Positions 30,149-38,255 of a stretch of DNA of 64,000 nt are shown here, one piece after another (position 1 is the first letter of the stretch; every line of letters begins with the position of its first letter). The notes below the pieces were generated by a model. That model saw only the letters and a program-made list of their open reading frames with translations, did not search any database and had not been told where the DNA came from. The DNA is from Lachnospiraceae bacterium. Its GTDB lineage: Bacteria; Bacillota; Clostridia; Lachnospirales; Lachnospiraceae. The stretch covers positions 1 to 64,000 of the forward strand of contig JAILCX010000069.1 in assembly GCA_024690205.1 (NCBI GenBank). The letters are read 5' to 3'. The position numbers and the translations under genes were made by a program.

Positions 30149-30556
30149 ATGAACGTTAGAAATTGCAGAAAATGTGGTAAGATGTTCAACTATGTTTTGG
30201 GACCCATCATCTGTCCCGATTGTATGACGGCACAGGAAGAACTGTTCCAGGTTGCAAAAGCCTATGTTCAGGACCATCCCGGATGCGATATTCAGGAATT
30301 GTCTGAAAATGTGGATGCCGACATCAATCAGATCCGCCAGTGGATCAGAGAAGAAAGACTTCAGTTCTCTGAAGATTCTCCGATAAGAATAGCTTGTGAA
30401 GCTTGTGGAGCAATGATCCGTTCGGGAAGATATTGCGACGCATGTAAGAATAATATGTCAAACGGATTAAAGAGCGCTTTCGGAATGAACAAACCCGCTC
30501 CCGAGCCCATTGTGAAGAAGAGGGAGTCCGACGGAAACAAGATGCGTTTCCTGTAG
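30149..30556 (+). CDS. yvyF: YvyF/TIGR03826-like flagellar operon zinc protein
   Basis: A 135-residue protein with four Cys pairs (CRKC, CPDC, CEAC, CDAC), two at each end, flanking a winged-helix-like segment (INQIRQWIREERLQ). This arrangement matches YvyF, encoded between comFC and flgM in Bacillus and thought to affect flagellar gene expression. The start is the ATG at 30149 after AAAGGA. No flgM follows here; instead two membrane proteins and cdaA come next. Confidence 0.8.
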   Translation: MNVRNCRKCGKMFNYVLGPIICPDCMTAQEELFQVAKAYVQDHPGCDIQELSENVDADINQIRQWIREERLQFSEDSPIRIACEACGAMIRSGRYCDACKNNMSNGLKSAFGMNKPAPEPIVKKRESDGNKMRFL

Positions 30557-30569
30557 GATCTTGAGGTAT

Positions 30570-30956
30570 ATGATCGATAAGGAAAAGGTCATTTTGATGA
30601 CCAAGCTTGCTGCATTCGAAAAGAATGAAGGCAAGAAAAACATGAATATAGTAAATTATTTTCGCAGCGATTATATCGGCTTTCAGGTTCTGAAAGCCAT
30701 TATCGCTGCTACGTTGTCATATGCGCTTGTTTTATCCGTCTATGTCTTCTATCACTTCGAAGATCTTATGGCGGATATTTATAAGATGGACCTTCTTGCA
30801 ACGGGAAAGAATCTCATCATCATGTATCTATGCCTGGCAGGTGGCTATGTGGTCATCGCCTACATGGTTTATACCTACAGATATTACAAAGCCAAGAGAA
30901 ATCTCAAGGATTATTATGTGGGACTTCGGAAGCTTGAAAATATGAACGGAAAATGA
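30570..30956 (+). CDS. small membrane protein of unknown function
   Basis: A 128-residue protein that I do not recognise. It has a cytosolic N-terminus of ~40 residues, two hydrophobic helices (~50-68 and ~90-108) and a basic C-terminal tail. The ATG at 30570 has TGAGG four bases upstream; a TTG at 30561 is also in frame. It lies between yvyF and another membrane protein, 10 bases from the latter, in the run that leads to cdaA. Role unknown. Confidence 0.7.
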   Translation: MIDKEKVILMTKLAAFEKNEGKKNMNIVNYFRSDYIGFQVLKAIIAATLSYALVLSVYVFYHFEDLMADIYKMDLLATGKNLIIMYLCLAGGYVVIAYMVYTYRYYKAKRNLKDYYVGLRKLENMNGK

Positions 30957-30966
30957 GGAAGTACCA

Positions 30967-31950
30967 ATGTCGACTTTATTGGAAATAAAGCAGTACGTAA
31001 ATAATTTCTTTAACAAGTTCGAGGCATATATAAGGCCGGTCCTTAAACTGATACTGGCTTTGGTTGCTCTTATCACGATCAATTCAAAGCTCGGATATAT
31101 GCAAAAGATCGACAACTCGGCAATAGTGCTCATCGCTGCACTTATGTGCTCGTTCATGCCGCTTAATTTTATCGTGGTGGTATCTGCGCTTTTTATAGTC
31201 CTTCACATGTATGCGCTTTCCCTGGAATGTGCCATGGTCATACTGGTACTTTTCATCGTGCTTTTCCTTTTGTACTTCAGGTTTGCACCTAAGGATACGA
31301 TCGCTGTCGTGCTGACACCTATTTGCTGCATGATGGGCATTCCCTATATACTTCCCATTATCCTTGGGCTGGTCGGAGGCCCTTACTCAGCCGTATCATT
31401 GGCCTGCGGTATCATCGTGGCTTACTCATTAAAGAGCATAAATGCAAGTGCCGCATCTTTGGGAGCAATGGAAACCGAGGATATGGCAACAAGATTCAGA
31501 CTGGTTATTGACGGTATACTCGACAGTAAGGTTATGATTGTTTTGATCATTGCATTTGCAATAACAGTCTTTGTCGTTTACATCATAAGGAGGCTTCCGA
31601 TAGACTACTCATGGCCTATAGCAGTAGCAGCAGGAGCAATAGTCGATGCGGTAATAGTCCTTATCTGTGATCTTTCGATGGATGCCGATATTTCGGTAGC
31701 AGGGATCATATTCGGAACACTGCTTGCGGTCGTTGCCGGATTCATAACCCAGTTTCTGAGGTTTAATGTCGACTACAACAGAGCCGAGAAGGTTCAGTTT
31801 GAGGACGACGAATATTACTATTACGTAAGGGCAATACCTAAAGTAACGGTGCCCGCTCAAAAAAAAAGAGTAAAGAAGATTAATTCATCCACAGTCAACA
31901 ATCACCGTGTTATAAGTCACGATGATTATGACGACGATGATGAGGAATAA
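30967..31950 (+). CDS. polytopic membrane protein of unknown function preceding cdaA
   Basis: A 327-residue integral membrane protein with about eight hydrophobic helices and a ~50-residue cytosolic tail that is tyrosine-rich (EYYYYVRA), then basic, then strongly acidic (DDYDDDDEE). I do not recognise the family. The stop is directly followed by the cdaA ATG with no gap, so translation is probably coupled and the product may work with the membrane cyclase CdaA. A transporter role or a scaffold role are both possible. Confidence 0.75.
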   Translation: MSTLLEIKQYVNNFFNKFEAYIRPVLKLILALVALITINSKLGYMQKIDNSAIVLIAALMCSFMPLNFIVVVSALFIVLHMYALSLECAMVILVLFIVLFLLYFRFAPKDTIAVVLTPICCMMGIPYILPIILGLVGGPYSAVSLACGIIVAYSLKSINASAASLGAMETEDMATRFRLVIDGILDSKVMIVLIIAFAITVFVVYIIRRLPIDYSWPIAVAAGAIVDAVIVLICDLSMDADISVAGIIFGTLLAVVAGFITQFLRFNVDYNRAEKVQFEDDEYYYYVRAIPKVTVPAQKKRVKKINSSTVNNHRVISHDDYDDDDEE

Positions 31951-32826
31951 ATGTCAGAGATATTGCGTTCACTACAAATATACTTTTCGCGTGTGCCGAG
32001 TATCAGAATTGCCGATGTCTTAGAGATTATCATTATTTCCGTTTTGATCTACAGCATCCTCGTGTGGATCAAAAAGACCAGAGCATGGTCATTGCTTAAG
32101 GGAATTTTGATAATCGCTGTTTTTGTGCTCGTAGCTGCAGTGTTTGAGATGAACACTATCCTGTGGATAGTCAATAATGTGTTCTCGGTTGCCGTTATGG
32201 CGGTCGTTGTCATCCTCCAGCCGGAGCTTCGTAAGGCGATGGAGGAACTTGGAAGAAAAAACGTCTTAACTTCCATAATCCCCTTTGATATATCAAGATC
32301 CGGAACCGAGCTCGGAAGATTTTCGGACAGGACAATAAGCGAGATAGCAAAAGCCTGCGTTGAGATGGGAAAGGCCAAAACAGGCGCCCTTATCGTTATT
32401 GAGCAGGAGCAGTCTCTTGCCGAATACGAAATGACTGGTATAGAAGTTGACGCCATCGTTACGAGCCAGCTTCTTATCAACATATTTGAACACAATACTC
32501 CGCTTCATGACGGAGCCGTTATCGTCAGAGGAAACAGGATCACATCCGCAACCTGTTATCTTCCGTTGTCAGACAACATGATGTTAAGCAAAGAACTGGG
32601 AACAAGACATCGTGCGGGTGTCGGTATCTCGGAAGCAACGGATTCCATGACCGTTATAGTATCCGAAGAGACCGGAAAAATAAGTGTCGCATATATGGGA
32701 ATGCTGTTCAGAAATCTGGATCAGGAAGGATTGAAGGACAAGCTCCGTATCATACAGAATAAATCAGAAGAGGATGCTAAGAACAAACGCTTCGTCTGGA
32801 AAGGAAGGACCAAGGGTGAAAAATAA
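31951..32826 (+). CDS. cdaA: diadenylate cyclase CdaA
   Basis: A 291-residue membrane-bound enzyme that joins two ATP into cyclic di-AMP. Three N-terminal membrane helices (to ~residue 85) are followed by the DAC domain. Catalytic motifs are DGA with D187 and RHR at 219-221 in GTRHRAGVG. Cyclic di-AMP controls potassium and osmolyte balance and wall integrity. The gene overlaps cdaR by 11 bases, the usual pairing in Firmicutes. Confidence 0.96.
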   Translation: MSEILRSLQIYFSRVPSIRIADVLEIIIISVLIYSILVWIKKTRAWSLLKGILIIAVFVLVAAVFEMNTILWIVNNVFSVAVMAVVVILQPELRKAMEELGRKNVLTSIIPFDISRSGTELGRFSDRTISEIAKACVEMGKAKTGALIVIEQEQSLAEYEMTGIEVDAIVTSQLLINIFEHNTPLHDGAVIVRGNRITSATCYLPLSDNMMLSKELGTRHRAGVGISEATDSMTVIVSEETGKISVAYMGMLFRNLDQEGLKDKLRIIQNKSEEDAKNKRFVWKGRTKGEK

Positions 32827-34123
32827 TACCGTGAAAAACTTCCTTAACAGATTATCCAACAATATAGGACTGAAGATCGTATCCTTAATCGCTTCGATCT
32901 TTCTGTGGGCTGTTGTAACAAGTATCTCGGACCCTGCGGTTCCGCAGTCTTTTTACAATGTTCCGGTCAAACTACTTAATACCGACTCGATAACTTCATC
33001 TTCGCGCGTGTATGAAGTCCTTGATGAGACGGATGTGATACCGCGCGTTACGATAAGGGCGCCAAGATCCGTCATTTCAGAGCTCGATATGAGTGATATC
33101 GAGGCAACAGCCGATGTAAATGACTTAAGCAGTCTTGATACGATATCGATAAAGATAACAACCAAGGCTTATCAGGAAAAGATCCTCAGCATCTCGGGAA
33201 GCATTGATACAGTCAAGCTTAAGATTGAGAATAAAAAGTCAAAGACGCTTGCGATCAACGTAGCGACTATAGGGGAGCCTGCCGAAGATTACATCATAGG
33301 CGACACTTCGATAAACCAGAATATAGTAGTCATTCAGGGAGCCGAATCGCTTGTAGATTCAATATCTTCAGCAAGAGCTGAGATCGATGTGACGGGACTT
33401 ACTCAGAGCATCAGCACAAATGCCGATATAAAGATGTATGATGCTGACGGCGAACCGGTTGATTATTCAAAGGCAAGCAGTAACATCCGTTCGGTCGGCG
33501 TAAAGGTCGGTATCTTAAAGACGGCAACCGTACCCGTTACGTTTAATGTTGACGGTGCTGCAGCCAGCGGATATTGTGCAACCGGTGAGATAGGAACTGA
33601 CAGGGATACAGCTTACATCTGCGGTGATACTTCGTTTGTTGATTCCGTAACCGCGATCGACGTTCCTAAGGAAGCAGTCAATATCTCAGACCAGAAGAGT
33701 AATTTTATAACCGAGATAGATATTACCAGATACCTCCCTGCCGGAGTATCAATGGTAAACAGCTCTGATTCAAAATATCAGGTTACGGTATTTATCGAAC
33801 CCGAAACATCAAAGCATATCAGCGTTTCGCGTGACGATATCAGGGTTATAAATGTTCCCGAAGGATATAATGCGACCGTTTCGGTAGACGAGGGAAGTCT
33901 TGTGGAAATGATAGGACTTTCCGAAAAGGTATCGAGCCTTAATAAGGATTCCATAGCACCTACGGTTGACATACAATCGTGGATGAATGAAAAGGGAATG
34001 ACCGAAGCCGAAGAAGGATTCTTTAACGTTCCGGTAACGTTCAATCTTCCTACCGGCGTCAGGATGAGTGATTCGTTCTCTGCTACTTTGCATCTTGTAA
34101 AAAGCAGCCAGGGCGATGAATAG
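32816..34123 (+). CDS. cdaR: YbbR-domain regulator of CdaA
   Basis: A 435-residue protein with one N-terminal membrane helix (~16-36) and an extracytoplasmic part made of about four YbbR repeats (all-beta, ~85 residues each). It is the known partner and modulator of CdaA. I chose the GTG at 32816, seven bases after AAGGAAGG; the frame is open further upstream but lacks a ribosome site. glmM, which often completes the cdaA-cdaR-glmM operon, is absent; ptsH follows instead behind its own promoter. Confidence 0.93.
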   Translation: MKNNTVKNFLNRLSNNIGLKIVSLIASIFLWAVVTSISDPAVPQSFYNVPVKLLNTDSITSSSRVYEVLDETDVIPRVTIRAPRSVISELDMSDIEATADVNDLSSLDTISIKITTKAYQEKILSISGSIDTVKLKIENKKSKTLAINVATIGEPAEDYIIGDTSINQNIVVIQGAESLVDSISSARAEIDVTGLTQSISTNADIKMYDADGEPVDYSKASSNIRSVGVKVGILKTATVPVTFNVDGAAASGYCATGEIGTDRDTAYICGDTSFVDSVTAIDVPKEAVNISDQKSNFITEIDITRYLPAGVSMVNSSDSKYQVTVFIEPETSKHISVSRDDIRVINVPEGYNATVSVDEGSLVEMIGLSEKVSSLNKDSIAPTVDIQSWMNEKGMTEAEEGFFNVPVTFNLPTGVRMSDSFSATLHLVKSSQGDE

Positions 34124-34136
34124 ATAAGCCTCAATC

Positions 34137-34165
34137 TTGAGATTTTTAAAAAAAAATGATATGAT
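34137..34165 (+). promoter_or_regulatory. promoter of ptsH
   Basis: -35 TTGAGA (34137-34142), 17 bases, -10 TATGAT (34160-34165). The transcript would begin near 34172 and carry a short hairpin, TGTGAC-AGAGG-GTCACA (34178-34194), in its leader. A small CTCAA/TTGAG hairpin followed by ATTTTT at 34130-34147 may end the upstream transcript and overlaps the -35. Confidence 0.65.
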
Positions 34166-34225
34166 TAGAATGGTCTTTGTGACAGAGGGTCACACTGTAA
34201 AGACCTGATTCAAGGAGTTATAGAT

Positions 34226-34489
34226 ATGGTCAGTCAAAAGGTGGTTATAAAGAATCCCACGGGACTTCATTTAAGACCTGCAGGAATATTGTGTAAAGAA
34301 GCGATGCGCTTTAAATCGATAATCACTTTTTCTTTCAGAGGGAACACGGCGAACGCCAAAAGTGTTCTGAGTGTTTTGGGAGCGTGTGTAAAATGTGGAG
34401 ATGAGATCGAATTCACCTGCGAAGGTGAGGACGAGAACGAAGCGTTGACCGCTCTTATCGGTGCAATCGAAAGCGGACTCGGTGAATGA
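34226..34489 (+). CDS. ptsH: HPr phosphocarrier protein
   Basis: An 87-residue HPr-family protein. The PEP-dependent phosphorylation site is H15 (TGLHLRPAG) and the HPr-kinase site is S46 (NAKSVLS), so it can in principle serve both sugar transport and catabolite control. The region after S46 differs from classic PTS HPr (SVLGACVKCG), with two cysteines. No ptsI is nearby. It is monocistronic, with its own promoter and terminator, so a mainly regulatory HPr is possible. Confidence 0.92.
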   Translation: MVSQKVVIKNPTGLHLRPAGILCKEAMRFKSIITFSFRGNTANAKSVLSVLGACVKCGDEIEFTCEGEDENEALTALIGAIESGLGE

Positions 34490-34508
34490 CCGGGCCCGCT
34501 CTTTTTTT
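34472..34508 (+). terminator. Rho-independent terminator overlapping the end of ptsH
   Basis: Stem AGCGG-A-CTCGGT (34472-34483) pairs with ACCGGG-C-CCGCT (34489-34500), with one mismatch and one wobble, followed by seven T. The left arm lies inside the last codons of ptsH. Confidence 0.85.
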
Positions 34509-34525
34509 ATAAACTATTTACTTAT

Positions 34526-35710
34526 TTACTGTTCTTTTCTTTTTCCGACGTAAGATTTTCCGTTTATCATAACAGGATCGCCGTCTTCAACGATAAGGAT
34601 CAGTGTCTTTCCCGTATTGAATTCAACCTGCTCACCGGCGTCATCATAGTAGATCGTCGGACTGTAATCGGCTTCCTTTTTCCATGTTACGTGTATTGCC
34701 TTACCGTTGGTAAGATAATATCCGTCTCTGGTCGTATCGTGACACTGAAAAGCAAGATAGCCCATTTCATCACGGACTTCATAATATGTGTTCTGTATTA
34801 TGACATTCTTGAACGTAAGCTGTTCGTTATTTTCAAGATCAATGTGAGCTTCCTGAACTCCCTTGGGGAACTTCTGGTATCTGTCGTATGTTCCCGTTTC
34901 ATCGTTGTAAAGAAGATAGGTGTTCGTATTGGGATAAGCTTCCGACATGTCTACCTGGGTAGCCTCAAATGCTCCGGGATACTGCTCAAGGGTATTTGGC
35001 TGGTTGAAAGGAGCAAACTTAAAGTGGTCATATTCGCAATAACCGTCACGGTATTTTAATGATATGCCAAGATGCTCACAGGCATCCTTTATTCTTTTTG
35101 CTGAAGTAAATGCGTTATCAGTCTCATTCTTTGCCGAATCCCTGAAAGCTACATCGGGATAAGCATTATTGTATTTTCCGACGTCAGGCTGTGCTATACA
35201 GTCGATATTATCGGTATCCTGACGGCCGAGAACATCATAGATATACCAGGGTCCGCCGTAGTGGATATAGATTGAATCCCATTCAAAAGACCAATAGAGG
35301 AAATAGTCACGGCAGCTGCGGATATTTCCAAGCTTTTCGGAATTATCCCAATCGTCTATTATGGCCATCAGCCTCGTCATCTCACCTTCAACATTGGCCT
35401 CATAAAGCACGGATGCTTTTGAAAGGCCGTAATGACTGGCTGTTGATGAATTGGGTATCATGATAGCTACGGGTCTTTGGTAGTTCCGGTCAAGAGGAAC
35501 CCACTCATTGGTTATACGGCTCCTAACCATGCCCTCAGCAGGAGGAACATCCTCCGCTACAGACTCTGCGGACTCGGTTGTCGTTTCGCTTGTAGGAGAC
35601 GGAGCGGACACATTCTCCGGGGTCGGAGTTACCAAAGCGTTATCTTTTGAAGAACAAGCGCTTAAGATAACGGCAGATGAAATTATCAGTGCAATAACAT
35701 GTTTTTTCAT
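34526..35710 (-). CDS. yerB: YerB-like DUF3048 lipoprotein
   Basis: A 394-residue predicted lipoprotein, the only protein gene confidently on the minus strand. The signal peptide ends in lipobox LSAC (Cys19), followed by a Ser/Thr/Pro-rich linker (~20-60) and the DUF3048 region, which includes RPVAIMIPNS, YEANVEGEMTR and a C-terminal beta domain (GKTLILIVEDGDPV). Bacillus YerB is of unknown function and is often linked to the cell envelope. It converges on ptsH and diverges from rfbD, with which it shares a promoter region. Confidence 0.9.
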   Translation of the reverse strand: MKKHVIALIISSAVILSACSSKDNALVTPTPENVSAPSPTSETTTESAESVAEDVPPAEGMVRSRITNEWVPLDRNYQRPVAIMIPNSSTASHYGLSKASVLYEANVEGEMTRLMAIIDDWDNSEKLGNIRSCRDYFLYWSFEWDSIYIHYGGPWYIYDVLGRQDTDNIDCIAQPDVGKYNNAYPDVAFRDSAKNETDNAFTSAKRIKDACEHLGISLKYRDGYCEYDHFKFAPFNQPNTLEQYPGAFEATQVDMSEAYPNTNTYLLYNDETGTYDRYQKFPKGVQEAHIDLENNEQLTFKNVIIQNTYYEVRDEMGYLAFQCHDTTRDGYYLTNGKAIHVTWKKEADYSPTIYYDDAGEQVEFNTGKTLILIVEDGDPVMINGKSYVGKRKEQ

Positions 35711-35724
35711 ATCAATACTGAATG

Positions 35725-35753
35725 ATTATAGCACAAGATAATGCTTGTTTAAA
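35725..35753 (-). promoter_or_regulatory. promoter of the yerB-like gene
   Basis: Read on the minus strand: -35 TTTAAA (35753-35748), 17 bases, consensus -10 TATAAT (35730-35725), 14 bases before the start codon. The leader would be very short. The -35 overlaps that of the divergent promoter. Confidence 0.5.
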
Positions 35754-35773
35754 GGGCGTTAAAATAGTAAAAT
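35745..35773 (+). promoter_or_regulatory. promoter of the polysaccharide locus, divergent
   Basis: -35 TTGTTT (35745-35750), 17 bases, -10 TAAAAT (35768-35773), about 40 bases before the rfbD start. The -35 shares bases with the divergent yerB promoter, so the two probably compete for polymerase. Confidence 0.5.
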
Positions 35774-35815
35774 AAATAGGATGTTTATCAATAGTGGAAA
35801 GGTATATCCGATTGT

Positions 35816-36706
35816 ATGAAAAAGATCATTGTAACGGGATGTAACGGCCAGCTGGGCAGAGCGGTAAATGCCTTGTATGAGAACTCAAATGAGTATGAAC
35901 TCGTAAACACCGATTTCGGTGTGGAGGGAGTGAGAGACCTTGATATCTCGGATCTTGATTCAGTAGTTTCTTTTGTTAATGACGTAAAACCTTACGCGAT
36001 AATAAACTGCGCCGCAATGACCGCGGTTGATATGTGCGAAGTCAAAAAAGACATGGCATATTCGATCAACGCCATAGGTCCGAGGAATCTTGCCATAGCA
36101 TCCACGGAGGCCGGAGCAAAGCTTGTCCATATCTCAACAGACTATGTATTCGGAGGAGACGGAACGGTTCCCTACAGGGAATTCGATAAAACAGGTCCCA
36201 GATCCATGTACGGACACACTAAGCTTGCCGGAGAAGAATTCGTTAAAAGTTTTGCCGACAGATATTTCATAATTCGCACGGCGTGGCTTTACGGAGACGG
36301 CAAGAATTTTGTCAAGACAATGTTACGGCTTTCGGAAAGTCATGATGAAGTCACGGTCGTTGATGACCAGATAGGTTCTCCTACTTCTTCATATGAGCTT
36401 GCAAATGCCATAGGATCGCTCGTTCCCACAATGAATTACGGAACCTTTCACGGAACCTGCGACGGTAGTTGCAGCTGGGCGGAATTCACCGAAGAGATAT
36501 TCCGTCTTGCAGGAAAAAAGACTGCGGTTAAGAAGGTAACGAGCGAGGAATACAAAGCTCTGAATCCGGCTTCTGCGGACAGACCGAAATTCTCTGTTTT
36601 GGAAAATTACATGTTTTCATTGACCGGCGGATATGCTTTTGCCGACTGGCATGATGCGATAGACCGCTATATCGGGGAAATGAATCAGAAAGGACAGATC
36701 GGTTGA
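35816..36706 (+). CDS. rfbD: dTDP-4-dehydrorhamnose reductase family protein
   Basis: A 296-residue short-chain dehydrogenase/reductase of the RmlD type, the last step of dTDP-L-rhamnose synthesis. NAD(P)-binding motif GCNGQLG is at residues 8-14, STDYVFGG is present, and the catalytic YxxxK is YGHTK. No rmlA, rmlB or rmlC is nearby, so either they lie elsewhere or the enzyme reduces another nucleotide sugar. It opens the polysaccharide locus. Confidence 0.88.
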   Translation: MKKIIVTGCNGQLGRAVNALYENSNEYELVNTDFGVEGVRDLDISDLDSVVSFVNDVKPYAIINCAAMTAVDMCEVKKDMAYSINAIGPRNLAIASTEAGAKLVHISTDYVFGGDGTVPYREFDKTGPRSMYGHTKLAGEEFVKSFADRYFIIRTAWLYGDGKNFVKTMLRLSESHDEVTVVDDQIGSPTSSYELANAIGSLVPTMNYGTFHGTCDGSCSWAEFTEEIFRLAGKKTAVKKVTSEEYKALNPASADRPKFSVLENYMFSLTGGYAFADWHDAIDRYIGEMNQKGQIG

Positions 36707-37155
36707 TATTTCATAATGTTTTGTTGATGGCACCGGCAACAGCCTGGCTTCTTGCACAATTGATCAAGACACTTATATATACGACTTTCAACAAACACTT
36801 TGTGGCTGAAAGACTTGTGGGAGGCGGAGGAATGCCGAGTTCTCATTCGGCAACGGTATGTGCCCTCTCTACGGTCACACTCCTTAAATTCGGGGTCAAC
36901 AGTTTTGAATTTGCAATGGCGTGCGTGTTTGCGCTAGTAACGATGTATGATGCAATGGGCGTAAGACGTGAGACCGGAAGACAGGGTGAAGTCATAAACG
37001 ACATGGTCGAACTTTTCCAGAATATGGGAAAAGATATAGGACCCGACAAAGCATTAAAGGAGCTGATAGGGCATTCACCCCTTCAGGTGGCCGTTGGTGC
37101 ACTGCTTGGCATAGCAGTTTCGTTTATTATGTACAATATGCAATTTTTTGCCTGA
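36703..37155 (+). CDS. DUF212 (YuiD-like) membrane protein, divergent PAP2 family
   Basis: A 150-residue membrane protein with four or so helices and the motif GGGGMPSSHSATV, which resembles the phosphatase active-site loop of PAP2 enzymes. A YDAMGVRRETGRQ segment follows, as in DUF212. The start is a TTG at 36703 overlapping the rfbD stop, with AAAGGA eight bases upstream; the ATG at 36727 has none. A lipid-phosphate phosphatase role, for example on an undecaprenyl carrier, is plausible but unproven. Confidence 0.82.
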   Translation: MIFHNVLLMAPATAWLLAQLIKTLIYTTFNKHFVAERLVGGGGMPSSHSATVCALSTVTLLKFGVNSFEFAMACVFALVTMYDAMGVRRETGRQGEVINDMVELFQNMGKDIGPDKALKELIGHSPLQVAVGALLGIAVSFIMYNMQFFA

Positions 37156-37184
37156 AAATATAAGTAGTAAAGAAAGGATACAAC

Positions 37185-38255
37185 ATGCAAAAAACAGCTT
37201 TGATCACAGGAATCACGGGACAGGACGGCTCTTATCTTGCAGAGCTTTTACTTGAAAAAGGATATGAGGTTCACGGACTTGTAAGACGTCACAGTATTTC
37301 AAACACTGCAAGAATAGACCATATTCTGAACTCTGAATACAACAAGGTAAAATTCTTCCTTCATTTTTCCGACACCACGGATTCGAGCAATCTGATGAGA
37401 CTTATTGCGGAAATAAGACCTACGGAAGTTTATAACCTTGCTGCACAGTCACATGTCGGAGTTTCTTTTGAAGTCCCGGAGTATACGGCAGACGCAACAG
37501 GTGTCAGCACATTAAAGCTTTTGGAGGCAATAAGAGTCAACGGAGGAAACTGCAGATTCTACCAGGCATCCACATCAGAGCTTTTCGGTGGAATACCCGA
37601 GACAGCACCTCAGTCGGAAAAGACTCCTTTTTATCCCAAGAGCCCGTACGGAGCAGCAAAGCTTTACTCATACTGGATCACGGTAAACTACAGGGAAAGT
37701 TATAACATGTTTGCCTGCAACGGAATTTTGTTCAACCACGAATCACCCAGAAGAGGTGAAAATTTCGTTACCAGAAAGATAACTCTTGCGATCGCCAACA
37801 TCATGGCAGGAAAGCAGGAAAAGCTCTCCTTGGGAAATATGAACGCAAAGCGTGACTGGGGATTTGCCGGAGACTACGTTAAGGGAATGTGGATGATGCT
37901 CCAGCAGGATAAGCCCGATGATTTCGTTCTTTCCACAAATGAGACACATACAGTCAGGGAATTTGTTGAAGAAGCATTCAAGACCATTGGAATGAAGATC
38001 CGTTGGGAAGGAACGGGCGTTGATGAAAAGGGTTACGACGACAAGACAGGAAGACTTCTTGTTGATGTAAATCCCGAGTTCTATCGCCCTGCTGAGGTTG
38101 AATTTCTCTGGGGTGACTGCTCAAAGGCGGAAAAGACACTGGGTTGGAAGAAGGATGTGGACTTCAAGGGTCTTGTATATATGATGATGGATTCCGATAT
38201 GAAGACCATAACCGGAATGAATTGCAAAGAGTTCCAGAAATCAAACAATAAATGA
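37185..38255 (+). CDS. gmd: GDP-mannose 4,6-dehydratase
   Basis: A 356-residue enzyme converting GDP-mannose to GDP-4-keto-6-deoxymannose. NADP-binding motif [12 protein letters not shown] is at residues ~9-20, VRRHS is family-typical, and the catalytic YxxxK is YGAAK. The product feeds Fcl, encoded at 39928. RBS AAAGGA precedes the ATG. The stop overlaps the next gene (ATGA). Confidence 0.95.
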   Translation: MQKTALITGITGQDGSYLAELLLEKGYEVHGLVRRHSISNTARIDHILNSEYNKVKFFLHFSDTTDSSNLMRLIAEIRPTEVYNLAAQSHVGVSFEVPEYTADATGVSTLKLLEAIRVNGGNCRFYQASTSELFGGIPETAPQSEKTPFYPKSPYGAAKLYSYWITVNYRESYNMFACNGILFNHESPRRGENFVTRKITLAIANIMAGKQEKLSLGNMNAKRDWGFAGDYVKGMWMMLQQDKPDDFVLSTNETHTVREFVEEAFKTIGMKIRWEGTGVDEKGYDDKTGRLLVDVNPEFYRPAEVEFLWGDCSKAEKTLGWKKDVDFKGLVYMMMDSDMKTITGMNCKEFQKSNNK

